A stretch of DNA of 64,000 bases from Rhynchopus euleeides. Lineage: Eukaryota; Euglenozoa; Diplonemea; Diplonemida; Diplonemidae. Both the position numbers and the translations under genes were made by a program. The stretch covers positions 1,116,001 through 1,180,000 of the forward strand of contig OY723266.1 in the NCBI GenBank assembly GCA_963210315.1, written 5' to 3'. Shown here piece by piece: positions 20,593-30,739 of this stretch (positions are counted from its first letter, which is position 1; each line of letters begins with the position of its first letter). Under the pieces are notes generated by a model. That model was not told where the DNA came from. It was given only the letters and a program-made list of their open reading frames with translations, and did no database searches.

Positions 20593-21721
20593 AACAGATT
20601 TATCCTTCAGACCGTGGAATTCGCGGTGGTTGGTGCGGTGGCACAGAGCCCCTTCTATGCAGAATACCGCCCTGTTCTGAATGCGGTGTCTGTGCACGAT
20701 GCGGCAGTCCGCCGCCTAACTGCACCTCCGGCGAGCCGGCTGACACAGTCTATCTGACTCAGTCCAGCTAGTCGAAATGTCTACAGCCTCCCTCCACCCC
20801 TCCCGTGCACAGTGTGCAGTGCTGGAGGGTGTCAGGAGGCTTGTTTTGTCTTCATTTTCGATGGCCACTTTTCCATCCCGCCTTTCTGGGGTCGCATTGG
20901 CGGACCAGTGGGGCAGACGGCGGACAGTGGTTTCGTCGTGTGCCTGTGCTGCGTATGTCCCCTGGACCCTGCGTGTCTCCTCTGTCAGTTCACGCAGGGC
21001 CTTTTTTCACCACCACCATCCCCCCTCCCCTCGCGGTTGCCTTCACTTTCAGCAACCATACACTTTCACACATCACCCGTTTTGCACTGTTTTCCCTTGC
21101 ATAGCCCGCCGCCCGCAGCTGTGGTGGGGCCGTCATCACTGCACCGCCTCGATATGGTCTTCTGTGTGTGGCGTGTCGAGAGTCCATATGCAACGTCTTG
21201 AACTAACTCTCGAAGAAGTTTAAGTGGCAATCAAAGATGGGGGGGAGACGACGGATTGGCGAGGGCAGGTCGGGCTGATGCAACGGCCGTACCTCTCGGA
21301 GGCTCGGATTATTGCTGACACCAAAGCGGCCGCGCCGACGCAGTGCTGAGGTGGTGGCATTGCGGACGCCGGGGTCTGGTGGGCTCCCAGCCACCCAGTG
21401 GGTGCCAACATAACATCAGTTGTGAGGAGGCTAGATTTGCATGTTACCTCGTGCCAGCTGTTGGTGTGTCGACCCGGCAGACAAGGACACGAGGGGTGCT
21501 GCCTTGTTTATTGCATCTTCTCTCCAGGCCGAGTGGGCTGGGGTGTTCGTCTATCCAGGAGGCAATACACTTGGTGGGTACAGTAGATCAGCGCACCCTC
21601 CCCCCACCCACATGCTGACCATAGCAAGGCGATCGTTCGCGTGTCGTTTTATAGCCCTTCTTGGCAATCACCTCAACCAACGTCACCAAACGTCGACAGG
21701 CACCCCGCACAGGGGCACCAC
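20593..21721. other. Spacer upstream of the TPR gene
   Basis: Short open frames on both strands but no recognisable protein. The probable trans-splice acceptor of the next gene is one of the AGs at about 21690-21715 (CGTCGACAG or CGCACAG); the upstream pyrimidine tract is weak. Confidence 0.4.
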
Positions 21722-23665
21722 ATGCCGCATGGCGTGGCTGATGCGGAATTAGACGCGCCCAGCAGCCCACAGCACCAGGCAGACCCGCCGGATGCACCTC
21801 CGGAGACGAGCCTTGTCAACACCCGTGCCAACGAGCAGTATGTGTCGGGGCTGAAATGCAAGCGTGATCACGACTACAACGGGGCATACATACACTTCTC
21901 GAAGGCAATCTTCTTGCTCCCCGATGAGCCTATCCTGTATGCGGCCCGTGCGGAGTGCTGCATCCAGATGTGCGACATGACGAGTGCCATATCGAACTAC
22001 AAGAAGGCCCTTTCGCTGCAGGGGCAACCGGACCCTGCACACCGGCAGCGCCTTGCAGCCCTTCTGGACTGCACCTCTGTGCTGTACTTCATCACCAGCC
22101 GGTTTGACCGGGCCCTGGTTCAGGCAGACCTCGCACTGCAGTACTCCCCGCAGAACAAGTCGCTGCGTCTGCACCGCGCCCTTGCCCTGCACATGCTGCA
22201 CCGCAATGAGGAGGCGCTGCACGACGCCACTGCCTGTGAGGGCACGGAGCAGTGCCAGCCCTATGCCTGGGCTACGAAGGGCATCGTGTTGCTGTCAACC
22301 AACTCCTTCGCGAAGGCCAAGTCGGAGGTGGAGAAGTGCCTCCTCGTGGCACCCGACCTGCCCCTCGTGTCCTCGCTGGAGATGCTCTACGACGCGATGA
22401 TCGGGCGCCTGAAGGACACCGCCGTGTCAGACATGGAGCAGGGGCGGTGGACCGAAGCACAGCGGAAGCTCACCATATGCATCGAAGCATTCCCACACGA
22501 CCCCGACCTCTACATCGCACGGTCCAAGTGCCACGTTGCCAACGAGGAGTACACCGCCTCTGTGCAAGACCTCTTTGAATCGATGAACAAAAGCGGCATG
22601 GCTTCCGCAACCTCCTCAGGGCTGCTGGCTGACACGCTTGTGCGCATTGCCTCGGGGCTTCTCTCGTCAGGGTCATGCCACCAGGCTATCACGTACGCTG
22701 ACGAGGCACTGCGGTGGGATGGCAACTGCGTGCATGCCTACATCGTGCGAGGGGAGTGCCACAGAGTGCTCGGCAACCATGATGCAAGCGTGGGCGACTT
22801 CCAGCAGGTGCTGGTGATCGATCCCGAGAGCCCTGAGGGGATGGAGCGGCTGTCTGTAGCGCACTGCGCCCACGGGGCTGCGTTCTACCAGCAGGGGCTG
22901 TACGGCAAGGCGGAGAATGAGTTCTCGCGTGCCCTCAGCTATGCCTACGACAACCCGACCTTCCACCTCAACCGGGCGAAGTGCCTGCTGATGCTGCAGC
23001 AGCCATCTGTCGCTGTGAAGGAGCTTGTGATCTGCAAGCGGCTCAACCCGACCGACCCGAAGATCCTGTCGACCCTCAAACACATGTGCCCCCCAGACCT
23101 TTACCAAGCGCTGGAGGTGCATCTGCAGGGCAGGCAGGGTGGGCAGGGCGGGCTGCGGCAGCTGGGTGAGAGCGGGATCTACATCGCGCCCTCGCCGCCT
23201 GTGAAGGTGCAGCGGAGGAAGCCCAGCACCGCCGCGACCTACACACACAAGACGAGGCAGGGCGGACTGCCGCAGCAGTCGAGCGCATTCCCGGTGGCAT
23301 CCACGTGGCCCCCCCCTGACATCAACGTGCTGAGCACGAAGCCCCTCACTTCGGGCGAGAGGGTCATCAGTAGCGCGGTGCCGGTGTCGACGGGGTCCCA
23401 GAAGCCACTCATGCTGAAACCGTCTCGAGCTTCGAAGAAGCTGCTGCAAGCGTGCTCCTTGGGACGGCGTGTGGGTGGCATCTGCGAGTTGACACGTCTC
23501 CGGACTGAGAAAGAGAGTATATTGACAGACCCGTATGGCGTGACGGCAGTGCGCGGGTTCGTCGCCCACCAAGCAGGGTCCGGCTCGTCCCTCCCCGGGC
23601 GATGCGCCCCTGCCAACACAGCAGGGCTGTGGAAGGGTGCGAGTGGTGGGAGGAGCAGCTGCTAG
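21722..23665 (+). CDS. Tetratricopeptide-repeat protein
   Basis: 647 residues from the first ATG of the frame (MPHGVADAELD). From residue ~35 the protein is a run of helical TPR-like repeats with the usual signature of alternating small and aromatic positions, e.g. GLKCKRDHDYNGAYIHFSKA, DEPILYAARAECCIQMCD, MTSAISNYKKALSL, FDRALVQADLALQYSP and later GKAENEFSRALSYAYDNPTF. At least eight or nine repeats extend to about residue 460, in two blocks. The last ~180 residues are Gln/Gly/Ser-rich and basic, probably disordered. TPR arrays act as protein-binding scaffolds. The architecture recalls DNAJC7/TTC-type proteins, but there is no J domain. The partner is unknown. Single exon. Confidence 0.8.
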   Translation: MPHGVADAELDAPSSPQHQADPPDAPPETSLVNTRANEQYVSGLKCKRDHDYNGAYIHFSKAIFLLPDEPILYAARAECCIQMCDMTSAISNYKKALSLQGQPDPAHRQRLAALLDCTSVLYFITSRFDRALVQADLALQYSPQNKSLRLHRALALHMLHRNEEALHDATACEGTEQCQPYAWATKGIVLLSTNSFAKAKSEVEKCLLVAPDLPLVSSLEMLYDAMIGRLKDTAVSDMEQGRWTEAQRKLTICIEAFPHDPDLYIARSKCHVANEEYTASVQDLFESMNKSGMASATSSGLLADTLVRIASGLLSSGSCHQAITYADEALRWDGNCVHAYIVRGECHRVLGNHDASVGDFQQVLVIDPESPEGMERLSVAHCAHGAAFYQQGLYGKAENEFSRALSYAYDNPTFHLNRAKCLLMLQQPSVAVKELVICKRLNPTDPKILSTLKHMCPPDLYQALEVHLQGRQGGQGGLRQLGESGIYIAPSPPVKVQRRKPSTAATYTHKTRQGGLPQQSSAFPVASTWPPPDINVLSTKPLTSGERVISSAVPVSTGSQKPLMLKPSRASKKLLQACSLGRRVGGICELTRLRTEKESILTDPYGVTAVRGFVAHQAGSGSSLPGRCAPANTAGLWKGASGGRSSC

Positions 23666-24168
23666 CGCTGCCGCGCGGGCCCAGCTTTGCCAAACTCCCC
23701 CCTCCCCCGTTGCATGCCTATTGCCGTCCATTTGTTTGCCGGAGAGGGGTGGGGGGGTGGGGAGGGGTGGGTGGGTCCAGGGTGGTTGTCACACACCCTG
23801 CGCACAACGGGGGGGTGCGGAACGGCGGGGAAAGAAGGGTGTCAACCCCCCTCCCCGAAAGCCAATGATATTATCGGAGCTACACTGCTGCCCTGTATAT
23901 GATGTTTTTTGGCGCCGCCCCCCCGCCCCCCCCTCCCCCACATTCTCGAGTAGCGGGAAGGTGCTGGGAGGCTTGCTTTTTCATTCACTCTCGACGATCA
24001 AACCCCCCCCCCCCCCCCATCCCCATCAAGGTTCTGTTGCTACTGCTGCGACGAGGGTTGTGGAGTTGGCAGAACAGTCCCTCCAGGGGTTTTGGCGAAT
24101 TTGGACCGCATTGCACTCTGCCCCCTAGACACCACCACCTCACACAGGCTGTGGTGTTGCACGGCACC
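23666..24168. other. Spacer with dispersed repeat
   Basis: G-rich then C-rich tracts. Copy 3 of the ~65-bp GAAGGTGCTGGGAG repeat occupies 23945-24010. A CACACAG acceptor (about 24141-24147) precedes the next ATG by ~20 bases. Confidence 0.6.
23945..24010. repeat. ~65-bp dispersed repeat, copy 3
   Basis: Contains GGGAAGGTGCTGGGAG, TTTTTCATTCACTCTCGACG and ATCAAACCCCC, as in 11351-11413 and 16973-17040. It lies ~130 bases upstream of the acceptor of the gene at 24169. Confidence 0.7.
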
Positions 24169-24981
24169 ATGATAGAAGAAGTTCTGCTGACGGGGAACGA
24201 GCTCGCGCAGCAGCAAGAGCAGGAGCGGCAGGGCGACGCAGAGGTGCAGGATGTGAAGGCAACACCAAGTATGCCGCGGTGTACCCGGGGAGGCTTTGGG
24301 GGGAGAGTGTGGTGGTGACTCACAAATGCAAACACAATGCACCAGCGGCCCACCCGCAGGCAGGGCCATCACATGGGACCCCGCTTGTGCCAAATCTCAT
24401 CCCAAACTGTGACTTCTCTGACAAGGGTTCCTTCCCTCTGTGCCAACCTGTGCCATCCTGTCCCCTCTTTTGTGAGGCGGCTCGCTTTTCTACACTTCTG
24501 AGCGAAGCCTCCCCGACGCCTTGTCATGGCTTTCACCACACCACCACCCCCTCTGTGCACAGGCCACACGCTGGTGGAGGCGATGCAGGAGAGCGCTGAG
24601 GATATGCGCCGCCGCATCCAGACACGGGTGGGTGTCGCCATGGTTGGCGGTTGCAAAACAGACGTCGCTGTGCAACACTACGCAAACTGCTTTGTTATCA
24701 TGGTGACCATGCTGCCCGTGCCTGCCCTGGTGCTGAAGTGCCACCACGACGTGTCAGAGACCGGCGGCCTCGGTGGCTTCCGCAGCGAAGTGCTGATGGG
24801 CCGCGATGACCCTGCTCTCAGTGTTGTGGGACGTCAGCTGACGGAGAAGATCTCCAAATCTTCGCGGAAGCACATCATGCTGTACCTCGGCATCAAGCCT
24901 GCCCTGACGGAAGGGGACAAGGCACGCACCACCATCACCGACATCCTGGCCGCCATTGATGCCCACAAGCTGTGGGCATGA
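24169..24981 (+). CDS. PSMG3: Probable proteasome assembly chaperone 3 (two exons)
   Basis: Exon 1 is 24169-24268 and exon 2 is 24563-24981. The intron starts GTATGC at 24269, ends CACAG at 24562 and is phase 1. The joined product is 172 residues. Exon 1 gives an acidic/Gln-rich N-terminus. Exon 2 reads in one frame to the stop. The order of features in exon 2 matches PAC3/PSMG3: a strand with a conserved small-hydrophobic pattern (YANCFVIMVTMLPVPALVL), then EVLMGRDDPALSVVGRQL, which parallels the VLLGQDEP segment of the animal protein, then a C-terminal helix ending in xxLWA (compare ..VW). PAC3 acts with PAC4 in assembling the 20S alpha ring. The intron contains a hairpin MITE (24424-24514). 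The identification rests on short motifs, so moderate confidence; the exon structure is firmer than the name. Confidence 0.6.
24424..24514. repeat. ~90-bp hairpin MITE, second family, copy b (inside an intron)
   Basis: Shares TGTGCCAACCTGTGCC, TTTTGTGAGGC and TTCTGAGCGAAGCC with 20484-20592 and 54497-54590. It lies wholly inside the predicted intron of the gene at 24169. Confidence 0.6.
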
Positions 24982-26570
24982 GAAGCTGTCCTGCCACAGC
25001 GGTCTCCTGTGCCCTCCCGGAAGGGTTGACTCCATCCCCCACCTGCCCCGAGGGATCCCACGGGTAGCTTACCTCCTGTGAGGGGCCCTCGGGGCTCGAA
25101 GGGGTTGCAAACGTTGTTTTCCTGTCCCTTCTAGCCCTTCTCGTAGAGTCGTGATATTCACCCCCCCCCCCTCCCACCCATGCACAGCGGAAGGGCAAGA
25201 CGCTGTCCACGATTATAGCTGCAGCTGTCTCCCCCCCTATCCCTTCCCTCCCGGGTGTCGAGGAGCCGATAAAACCAAAGGCGAAAAAAGAAATATCGCA
25301 TGCAGCTAGGTGAGCTCGCCGGCCCCAAACCCCCCCCAGCCCCCCCCCACCCCTCCCCACCCACTCTCCCTCCCTCCCCCCCGCACATGCACCAGAGTTC
25401 GCTTAGTGGTTGTGGCTTGCACTACTATGTAATTATATAACAAGGCTACCGTGTGTCGTGTGCATGCATGACCTTCTCCGACCTGGTGTGGGTGTGTGCA
25501 TGCGGTGTGGGTCTGTGGGTGGTGTGTATGGGGGGGGGGGGGGAGGGGGAACGCTTCAACCAGATGTGCTGCACTGCCACACATCCCGCACATGTCTGAT
25601 CAACCCTTCGGGCCTGACCACGACTGGGCGGCGCGGGACATCCCCCCTCTGCATCGGCACATCCCTCCCGGATGGGCCTCGGTGCCAGGGGAGGGGCAGG
25701 GGTCGTCGGGTAGGGGTAGGGGTGAGGGTGTGGGTGGGTGGGTGGGTGGGTGGGTGGGGCAACCGCAGCGCTGGACCTGACGCAGACCGACGAACAGCAG
25801 CAGTGCAGCGGGGGGGCACACAGACAGCCTGAGGCACGCGTGGCGGGCCGGGTTTGGGCTTGGGTTAGGTTCGGGGGGAGGAGGTGTTGGGTTGGGGTTG
25901 GGTTGTGGTGGCCAGCCCTCCGCACCCCGCCCCACACACCCTCCTCCTTCCCTCCCTCCCTCCCTCCCTCCCTCCCTGCCAGCCTGCCTGCCCCTGTGCC
26001 TGTGCCTGTTGTGCCCTCCCCTGCCTTCCTGCCAGCCGCAGCAGCCCCCAGCCCCGCTGTGCCTTCGAGGGGTCGCTCACCCGACGCCTCAGGGGCTGCT
26101 CCTGCCAGCAGCCCTGCACACCGGGGTGGGGTGGGGTGGATTGGGTTAGGGTGCCGACCGCCGCAGGGGACACGCCGAGCAGACATGGGGGGGGAGGGGC
26201 AGCGCCAAAGGGGGTCAGCTCAGCTGTCGCCTGCGCCTGACGGGTGTCGTGAGGGTCTGGGGTCTCGGGGTGTGCACGTGCTTGCATGTGCCGCCTCTGC
26301 CGCATCTCCCCCGGGTCGCGTGAGTGACGCGGGGGTCGGCCTGCAGGGGGCGGACGGGTTGGGGTGGCGACGGGGTGAGGGGATGTCGGGGTCGGGCAGA
26401 CGGGGCCAACCCGTTGGGGCTGGCGGTGGTGCTCTGCACCTCAAGCATGCCAGAGGGAAGAGGGATGAAGGGAACGGGGCTTCGGCTGACAGGCATGGGC
26501 ACTGTCCATGGATGTGTCTCGCTGAATGGGGGATGGGGTGCAGCTACGGAGAGGTGCGCTGAAGTACTCA
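24982..26570. other. Spacer of simple repeats
   Basis: Includes a G13-like run near 25531, a GGGT array (25732-25758), a CCCT array (25948-25979) and scattered GGGTTAGG-like pieces (e.g. 25860-25875, 26140-26150). Long open frames on both strands here come from composition only. Confidence 0.5.
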
Positions 26571-27190
26571 TGTGATGATGACTTTGGGATACATTTCCAA
26601 TGTCGGTGGTGTGGGGTGAATCGGGCTGATCAGCGGATGAGGGCTGGGATGACCAGACAGGCCAACATCCTGCGTGGTGTCTGAAACTGGGTAGTGTAGG
26701 CAGGTAACTTCAATTCGGTACTTGGGTCTTTCGGTAGCTAGTCAGCTGCCTACTTATGGTGTTAATCTTATGGTGTTTACATCCCCTGGTACTGGTGTGG
26801 GACGGTCTGTGCCACTTCTCTATTCTTAATCTGGTGTGGAACGTCACATAAGGTCATCTCGGGTTGGTAACTGGGTTCCTAAATACTTATGGTGTGGGGT
26901 CATGGTTAGTTGCGGTCTCCTCTCGTGTCCTGCAGGGCAAATCATATTCACGGTCGGCAGCGGGTGGCGTTCTTCTTCGCCATGTCCAGGGCCTGTACAC
27001 TGGGTGAGGCACGGGTTCATCGGAGATTGGCCTCACTTCCCAAAATGCCCTTCGGCTACTTCCCGTTCACTCGATCAGGTTGAGCAAGTCGTCTAAGGTC
27101 GTCTAAGGTTCTCAGGTTAGCAAGGGTAATACTAGTCATCGGGTCATTATTAGGTCAAAGGTTGTCTAAGGTCATCTGGTGTCGGGTCAT
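26571..27190. repeat. Degenerate short repeats related to GGTCATCTAAGG
   Basis: Variants of GTC(A/G)TCTAAGGT and (A/C)GGGTCAT recur many times, densest between 27085 and 27225. Composition is A+T-richer than the gene regions. No coding potential was recognised. Confidence 0.45.
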
Positions 27191-27191
27191 A

Positions 27192-29653
27192 TCAGGTTAA
27201 CGGGTCATCTAAGGTTATATCAGACGGATGAGGTCGTGCATGGCCTTCGTCTGAATTATTCACGCTATTTCGTGTTAGGGTGGCTGAGAGGGAAGAGCTT
27301 CTGTTGCGCCGCAACTCCGGTTTCCCACACCGACACCTGTATCCCTTCCAACGTCTGCACGCGGTGTTGCCTCCGTTCCTTTCGCCAAATTGTGCTGATG
27401 AAAAGCTCCTCGTTCTGGTTCCATTTGCATCACACGATGTCGATTCTGCGTCCTCCACTGTCTCCTCATTCCTCCGCATCGCCCTATAGGCTTCGTGGGG
27501 TCCGCCGGTGCTCTCCTCTATTTGCCGGGCCTTCTTCCATACTTCCACCTCAATAGGCCCTCCTTGTTCTTCCGCCCCCCCCCTTCTTCTCTGGGCCCTA
27601 AGGGATCAGTTCAGGTTTCAACATCTGTCTGAACCTGCAAACGTGTGATTGGTGTGTGCCACGCACGAACGGAGGGGATGCGCGAGAGGTCCACGGCTTC
27701 CAGGTAGTTCAGAGCTCTAGCGATGGGGCAATGACGGACTCCCACAAGCAAAGCAGCCTGTGACTGACAACAAGGCTCTGGTCTGTATTCCCAGCAAGCC
27801 GCTTGTATACCCACCCGGGTCAGTGTTCTTGAGAAGTGCCACACCGGTATCGAACGCGCAACTCCCCTTGGCACTCCATATCATCGCTTTGAGGTGCAGA
27901 ATGACGCTTCTGGAATCGCCGCCGTGGTCTAAGGAACTCGTCTCAGGTAGGGTTGGGTATTCCCCAGGACACTGGGGTGATGGCTCCCGTGTGTCCCTGT
28001 GCCCCTGCATGCCAGAGGACCTGTCGTGTGCGGGTTCCGTGGTGCACTTCCTCCGCTTTCTCCTTCTGAGTGAGCTCGCTCTTGATGTTATCCCGTTCTG
28101 TTTGTGGTGTCACCAAACCCCTTCGGACGGCGCGACGGCCTTCTCACCCGCTTGGAAAGGGTTCCACAAATGGTTCGCATGTTGGAACCCAATGCAGCCG
28201 ACCATTTCCACCAACGGAATGTCCTCACCAGCCCGCGCACAACAAGCCGCCATTGTGCACATTGATCTCGAAGATGCAAATCATCATGTTGTCGTCATCG
28301 CTCAACTGAGTCCGCAGACGTGGGTGAGTCAACAGACTGGCACGACTGCGGAAGACCGTTTCACTGCAGAATCCCCTCGTTGCACTCCCCTCAAAGCGAG
28401 CAGTGTGTCCCGATTCCGCTGCAATCCGCCCCAATGCCGTGATGCGACGCGCACAGGCCATGTCCCTCCGTCGCCGTTCACCCAGCTGCAGCCAAACTAC
28501 CCAGCATTGCTTCAGCATGGTGGCTTTGGGTGGTGGGTTGGGACCTCCTCACACCCCTGCCTCTCCCCCTTCCCAGCCTGATTCTGCTCCTCCTTCGCTT
28601 CCTTCGATGTATATCTGCATGTTGAACCACCCACCCGCCCGCAGCCCTCCCCTTCCGCCCTCCGATGCCTACCGCCAGAGGCCCCGAGCTCTCCTCTCCT
28701 TCCTGATGACCACTTCTCCACTAATGTTGATCACGTAGTCCTTCTGGCCTCGAGGCCTGCATCCACCAGAATGCGAGTTATTGCTGAGGTGAATCGCAGA
28801 GCTTGATCGCCTTCGCGTCAAAAGAGGACTTCCGATTCCGCTTCACCTGCGACCCAACCTGTTCTGCTGAACCCGTTCCAGGGTGGATGCCAAGAGGGCA
28901 CACCGCTGAGGTGTTTGGTCAATTCACCGAGGGCTTGATTGAGGAATCAATGATCTGACGTTGCACATCCGGCCATTTGGGCTCTTCAAGATGTTCTTCC
29001 ACAACAAGGGCATGTGGTCTTCCATGTGCGGTGAGCTGCACAGGCAGGGTGTGGACGGCGCGCTCGGCACTCTCAGAGTTGCTGCACCAAGCCATCTGTC
29101 GCCGTGTTCCATGCACTTCAGCCTCGCCCTGACCTTCTGCCGTGCAGTGCATCCTCCACCCCAGCGGATCCCGCTCCTGCTGGTCGGCACGGCGCGCAGG
29201 TGGGAACTGCAGAGAACCTGGGAGGGGGCCCAACACTTCCCGTCCTTCACCACCTCTGGGCAACTTGCCTCTGTGCCTGACTGTGCCCAGCCAACCTGTC
29301 ACACACAGTCCTTCCTCAAGATGTCTCGTTGTGATCTCAGACATCGCTCTCTCTCCACCGTAGTGCCTCCGCCTGTCCTCTCCTGTCTTCTGATCTTCAC
29401 CCTACGGGGTAGCTGTCTGACTGCAGCAGCCCGACAGAGGGGCAGGTGCTGTGGTGTGTCGGTATCTGTTGGATCTCGCAACTCGATCCTGATGCCGTCC
29501 GGCGACTGGTAGGCCGGGAAGCGTGGCAGGTCTTGCTTCTCGGCTTACCCACCCCAAGTCTGTGGTGTTCTTGTGCCAATTGGCGAATTTGTTTAACTCA
29601 ATGTGCTCGTTCAGCATGTCCTGCTTATTCCTTGCATGCGCCCCCAACGGCAT
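27192..29653 (-). pseudogene. Decayed reverse-transcriptase (non-LTR-like) remnant
   Basis: Minus-strand frames are short and shift repeatedly, but they follow the order of a reverse transcriptase. Around 28500-28230 the segment CARRITALGRIAAESG is followed by SETVFRSRASLLTHPRLR, SDDDNMMICIFEINVHNG in the position of the catalytic (F/L)D-x-x-NAFN motif, and about 55 residues later (near 28130) a weak Gly-x-x-x-x-Gly-Asp-like region. The catalytic aspartate of that motif is Glu here, and stops interrupt the frame. Stretches upstream on the same strand (29650-28920) may be the N-terminal part. The + strand 273-residue open frame at 27760-28581 is its antisense shadow. No intact domain and no target-site duplication were found. 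Confidence 0.4.
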
Positions 29654-30739
29654 CGTTCATGGCCTGTTGAGTGTGTAGGGTCACGCGCCAGGGATGCACT
29701 TCTCACGTTTCTCGTTGATGTTGATCTCGGGAGCGTGCTGTACCGTCACTCAGTACCGCGCCGTCATTTTGAGGAGACCGCTATTTGCTTCTTGGCAGAA
29801 TCCTGATGAGTTTCTGCGCCTTGCAGCCTCCCCGAGGCACAGCGTTGCATCCGACGGCAATCGCATCAGCCCGTTGCAGCAGTCACAAACGCGAACGGCT
29901 CTCTCCCTTCAAGATCGTCTGACACAACAGGCTAAACATCACCCCATCTCGGATGCAACCCTCATATCAAGTGAATAGAGGTCATCTCTGGGGCTCCTTC
30001 ATTCTACTTCACCGCCCCCCACAAGTTTGTCCATCCGAAATGTACGTACTTTGCCGCGGTGTATCACAGCAACAGAGCTAGTGGCATAGCCTTGATGTGA
30101 ATCTTGTCGTGCATGGAGTGCCTAAATCCCTGACAAGTCACCCTCCAATGCTCGCCAGAAGCAACCGTTCTCAACGTGCAGCATGTGAGAACGGAACTCT
30201 ACGCAGAAGCGACCCTCTCAGGCAGAACGGATTGCCTCCATCTCCTGTGCGCTGGCGGGTGGAAAGTCGCAATGAAAGGTGAATCTCTGGTTGATGCGGC
30301 CTTGCCACTCACATCTGAACCCGGAGAGTCCTGCAAGGCCTTGCCCCTAAAAATGTGGACACACCCATCTGTGTCCCTGCCGACGGACCAGTTCGCCCTT
30401 GCTTGTGTGGTGAGTGTGCGATTGGCAGGGTGGGGGGCTTGCGGCGGCCGTTTCTCTCATGTTTCTCTTGTCTCATGATGATTCGTGCTCTTCTTCTGGT
30501 GGCAACCACTGTTACACACCCGTCCACACTTCGCGGTCCCGTTTTAGCTCCTCTAAAGACCATACAATGTGTCGGTATCTAGACATCACCACCTTCTGGT
30601 TTCTCCTCAACAGCAACAGCACCCCCTCCCCAGAGTACAACAAAGCCTGCCTGATCTTGCACCCTACAACGCCACACCACCACCCCTTTTCTACAGGCAC
30701 CCCTCGAGGCCGCACCAGGCCAGAGGGGAACGGCAGCAC
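29654..30739. other. Spacer upstream of the EDEM-type gene
   Basis: No convincing gene. It ends in a pyrimidine-rich CCCCTTTTCTACAG acceptor (AG at 30695-30696), 44 bases before the ATG of the mannosidase gene. Confidence 0.5.

Noticed and set aside
20777-21223. 148-residue + strand frame beginning with ATG
   Set aside because: No domain, odd composition (His/Arg/Ser/Cys), no acceptor of quality before it, and overlapping frames of equal length.
25855-26155. GGGTTAGGT-like pieces as an interstitial telomere
   Set aside because: Only isolated single units within G/T-rich sequence, with no tandem TTAGGG array.
27760-28581. 273-residue + strand frame
   Set aside because: It has no recognisable domain. 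The opposite strand carries RT-like motifs in order.
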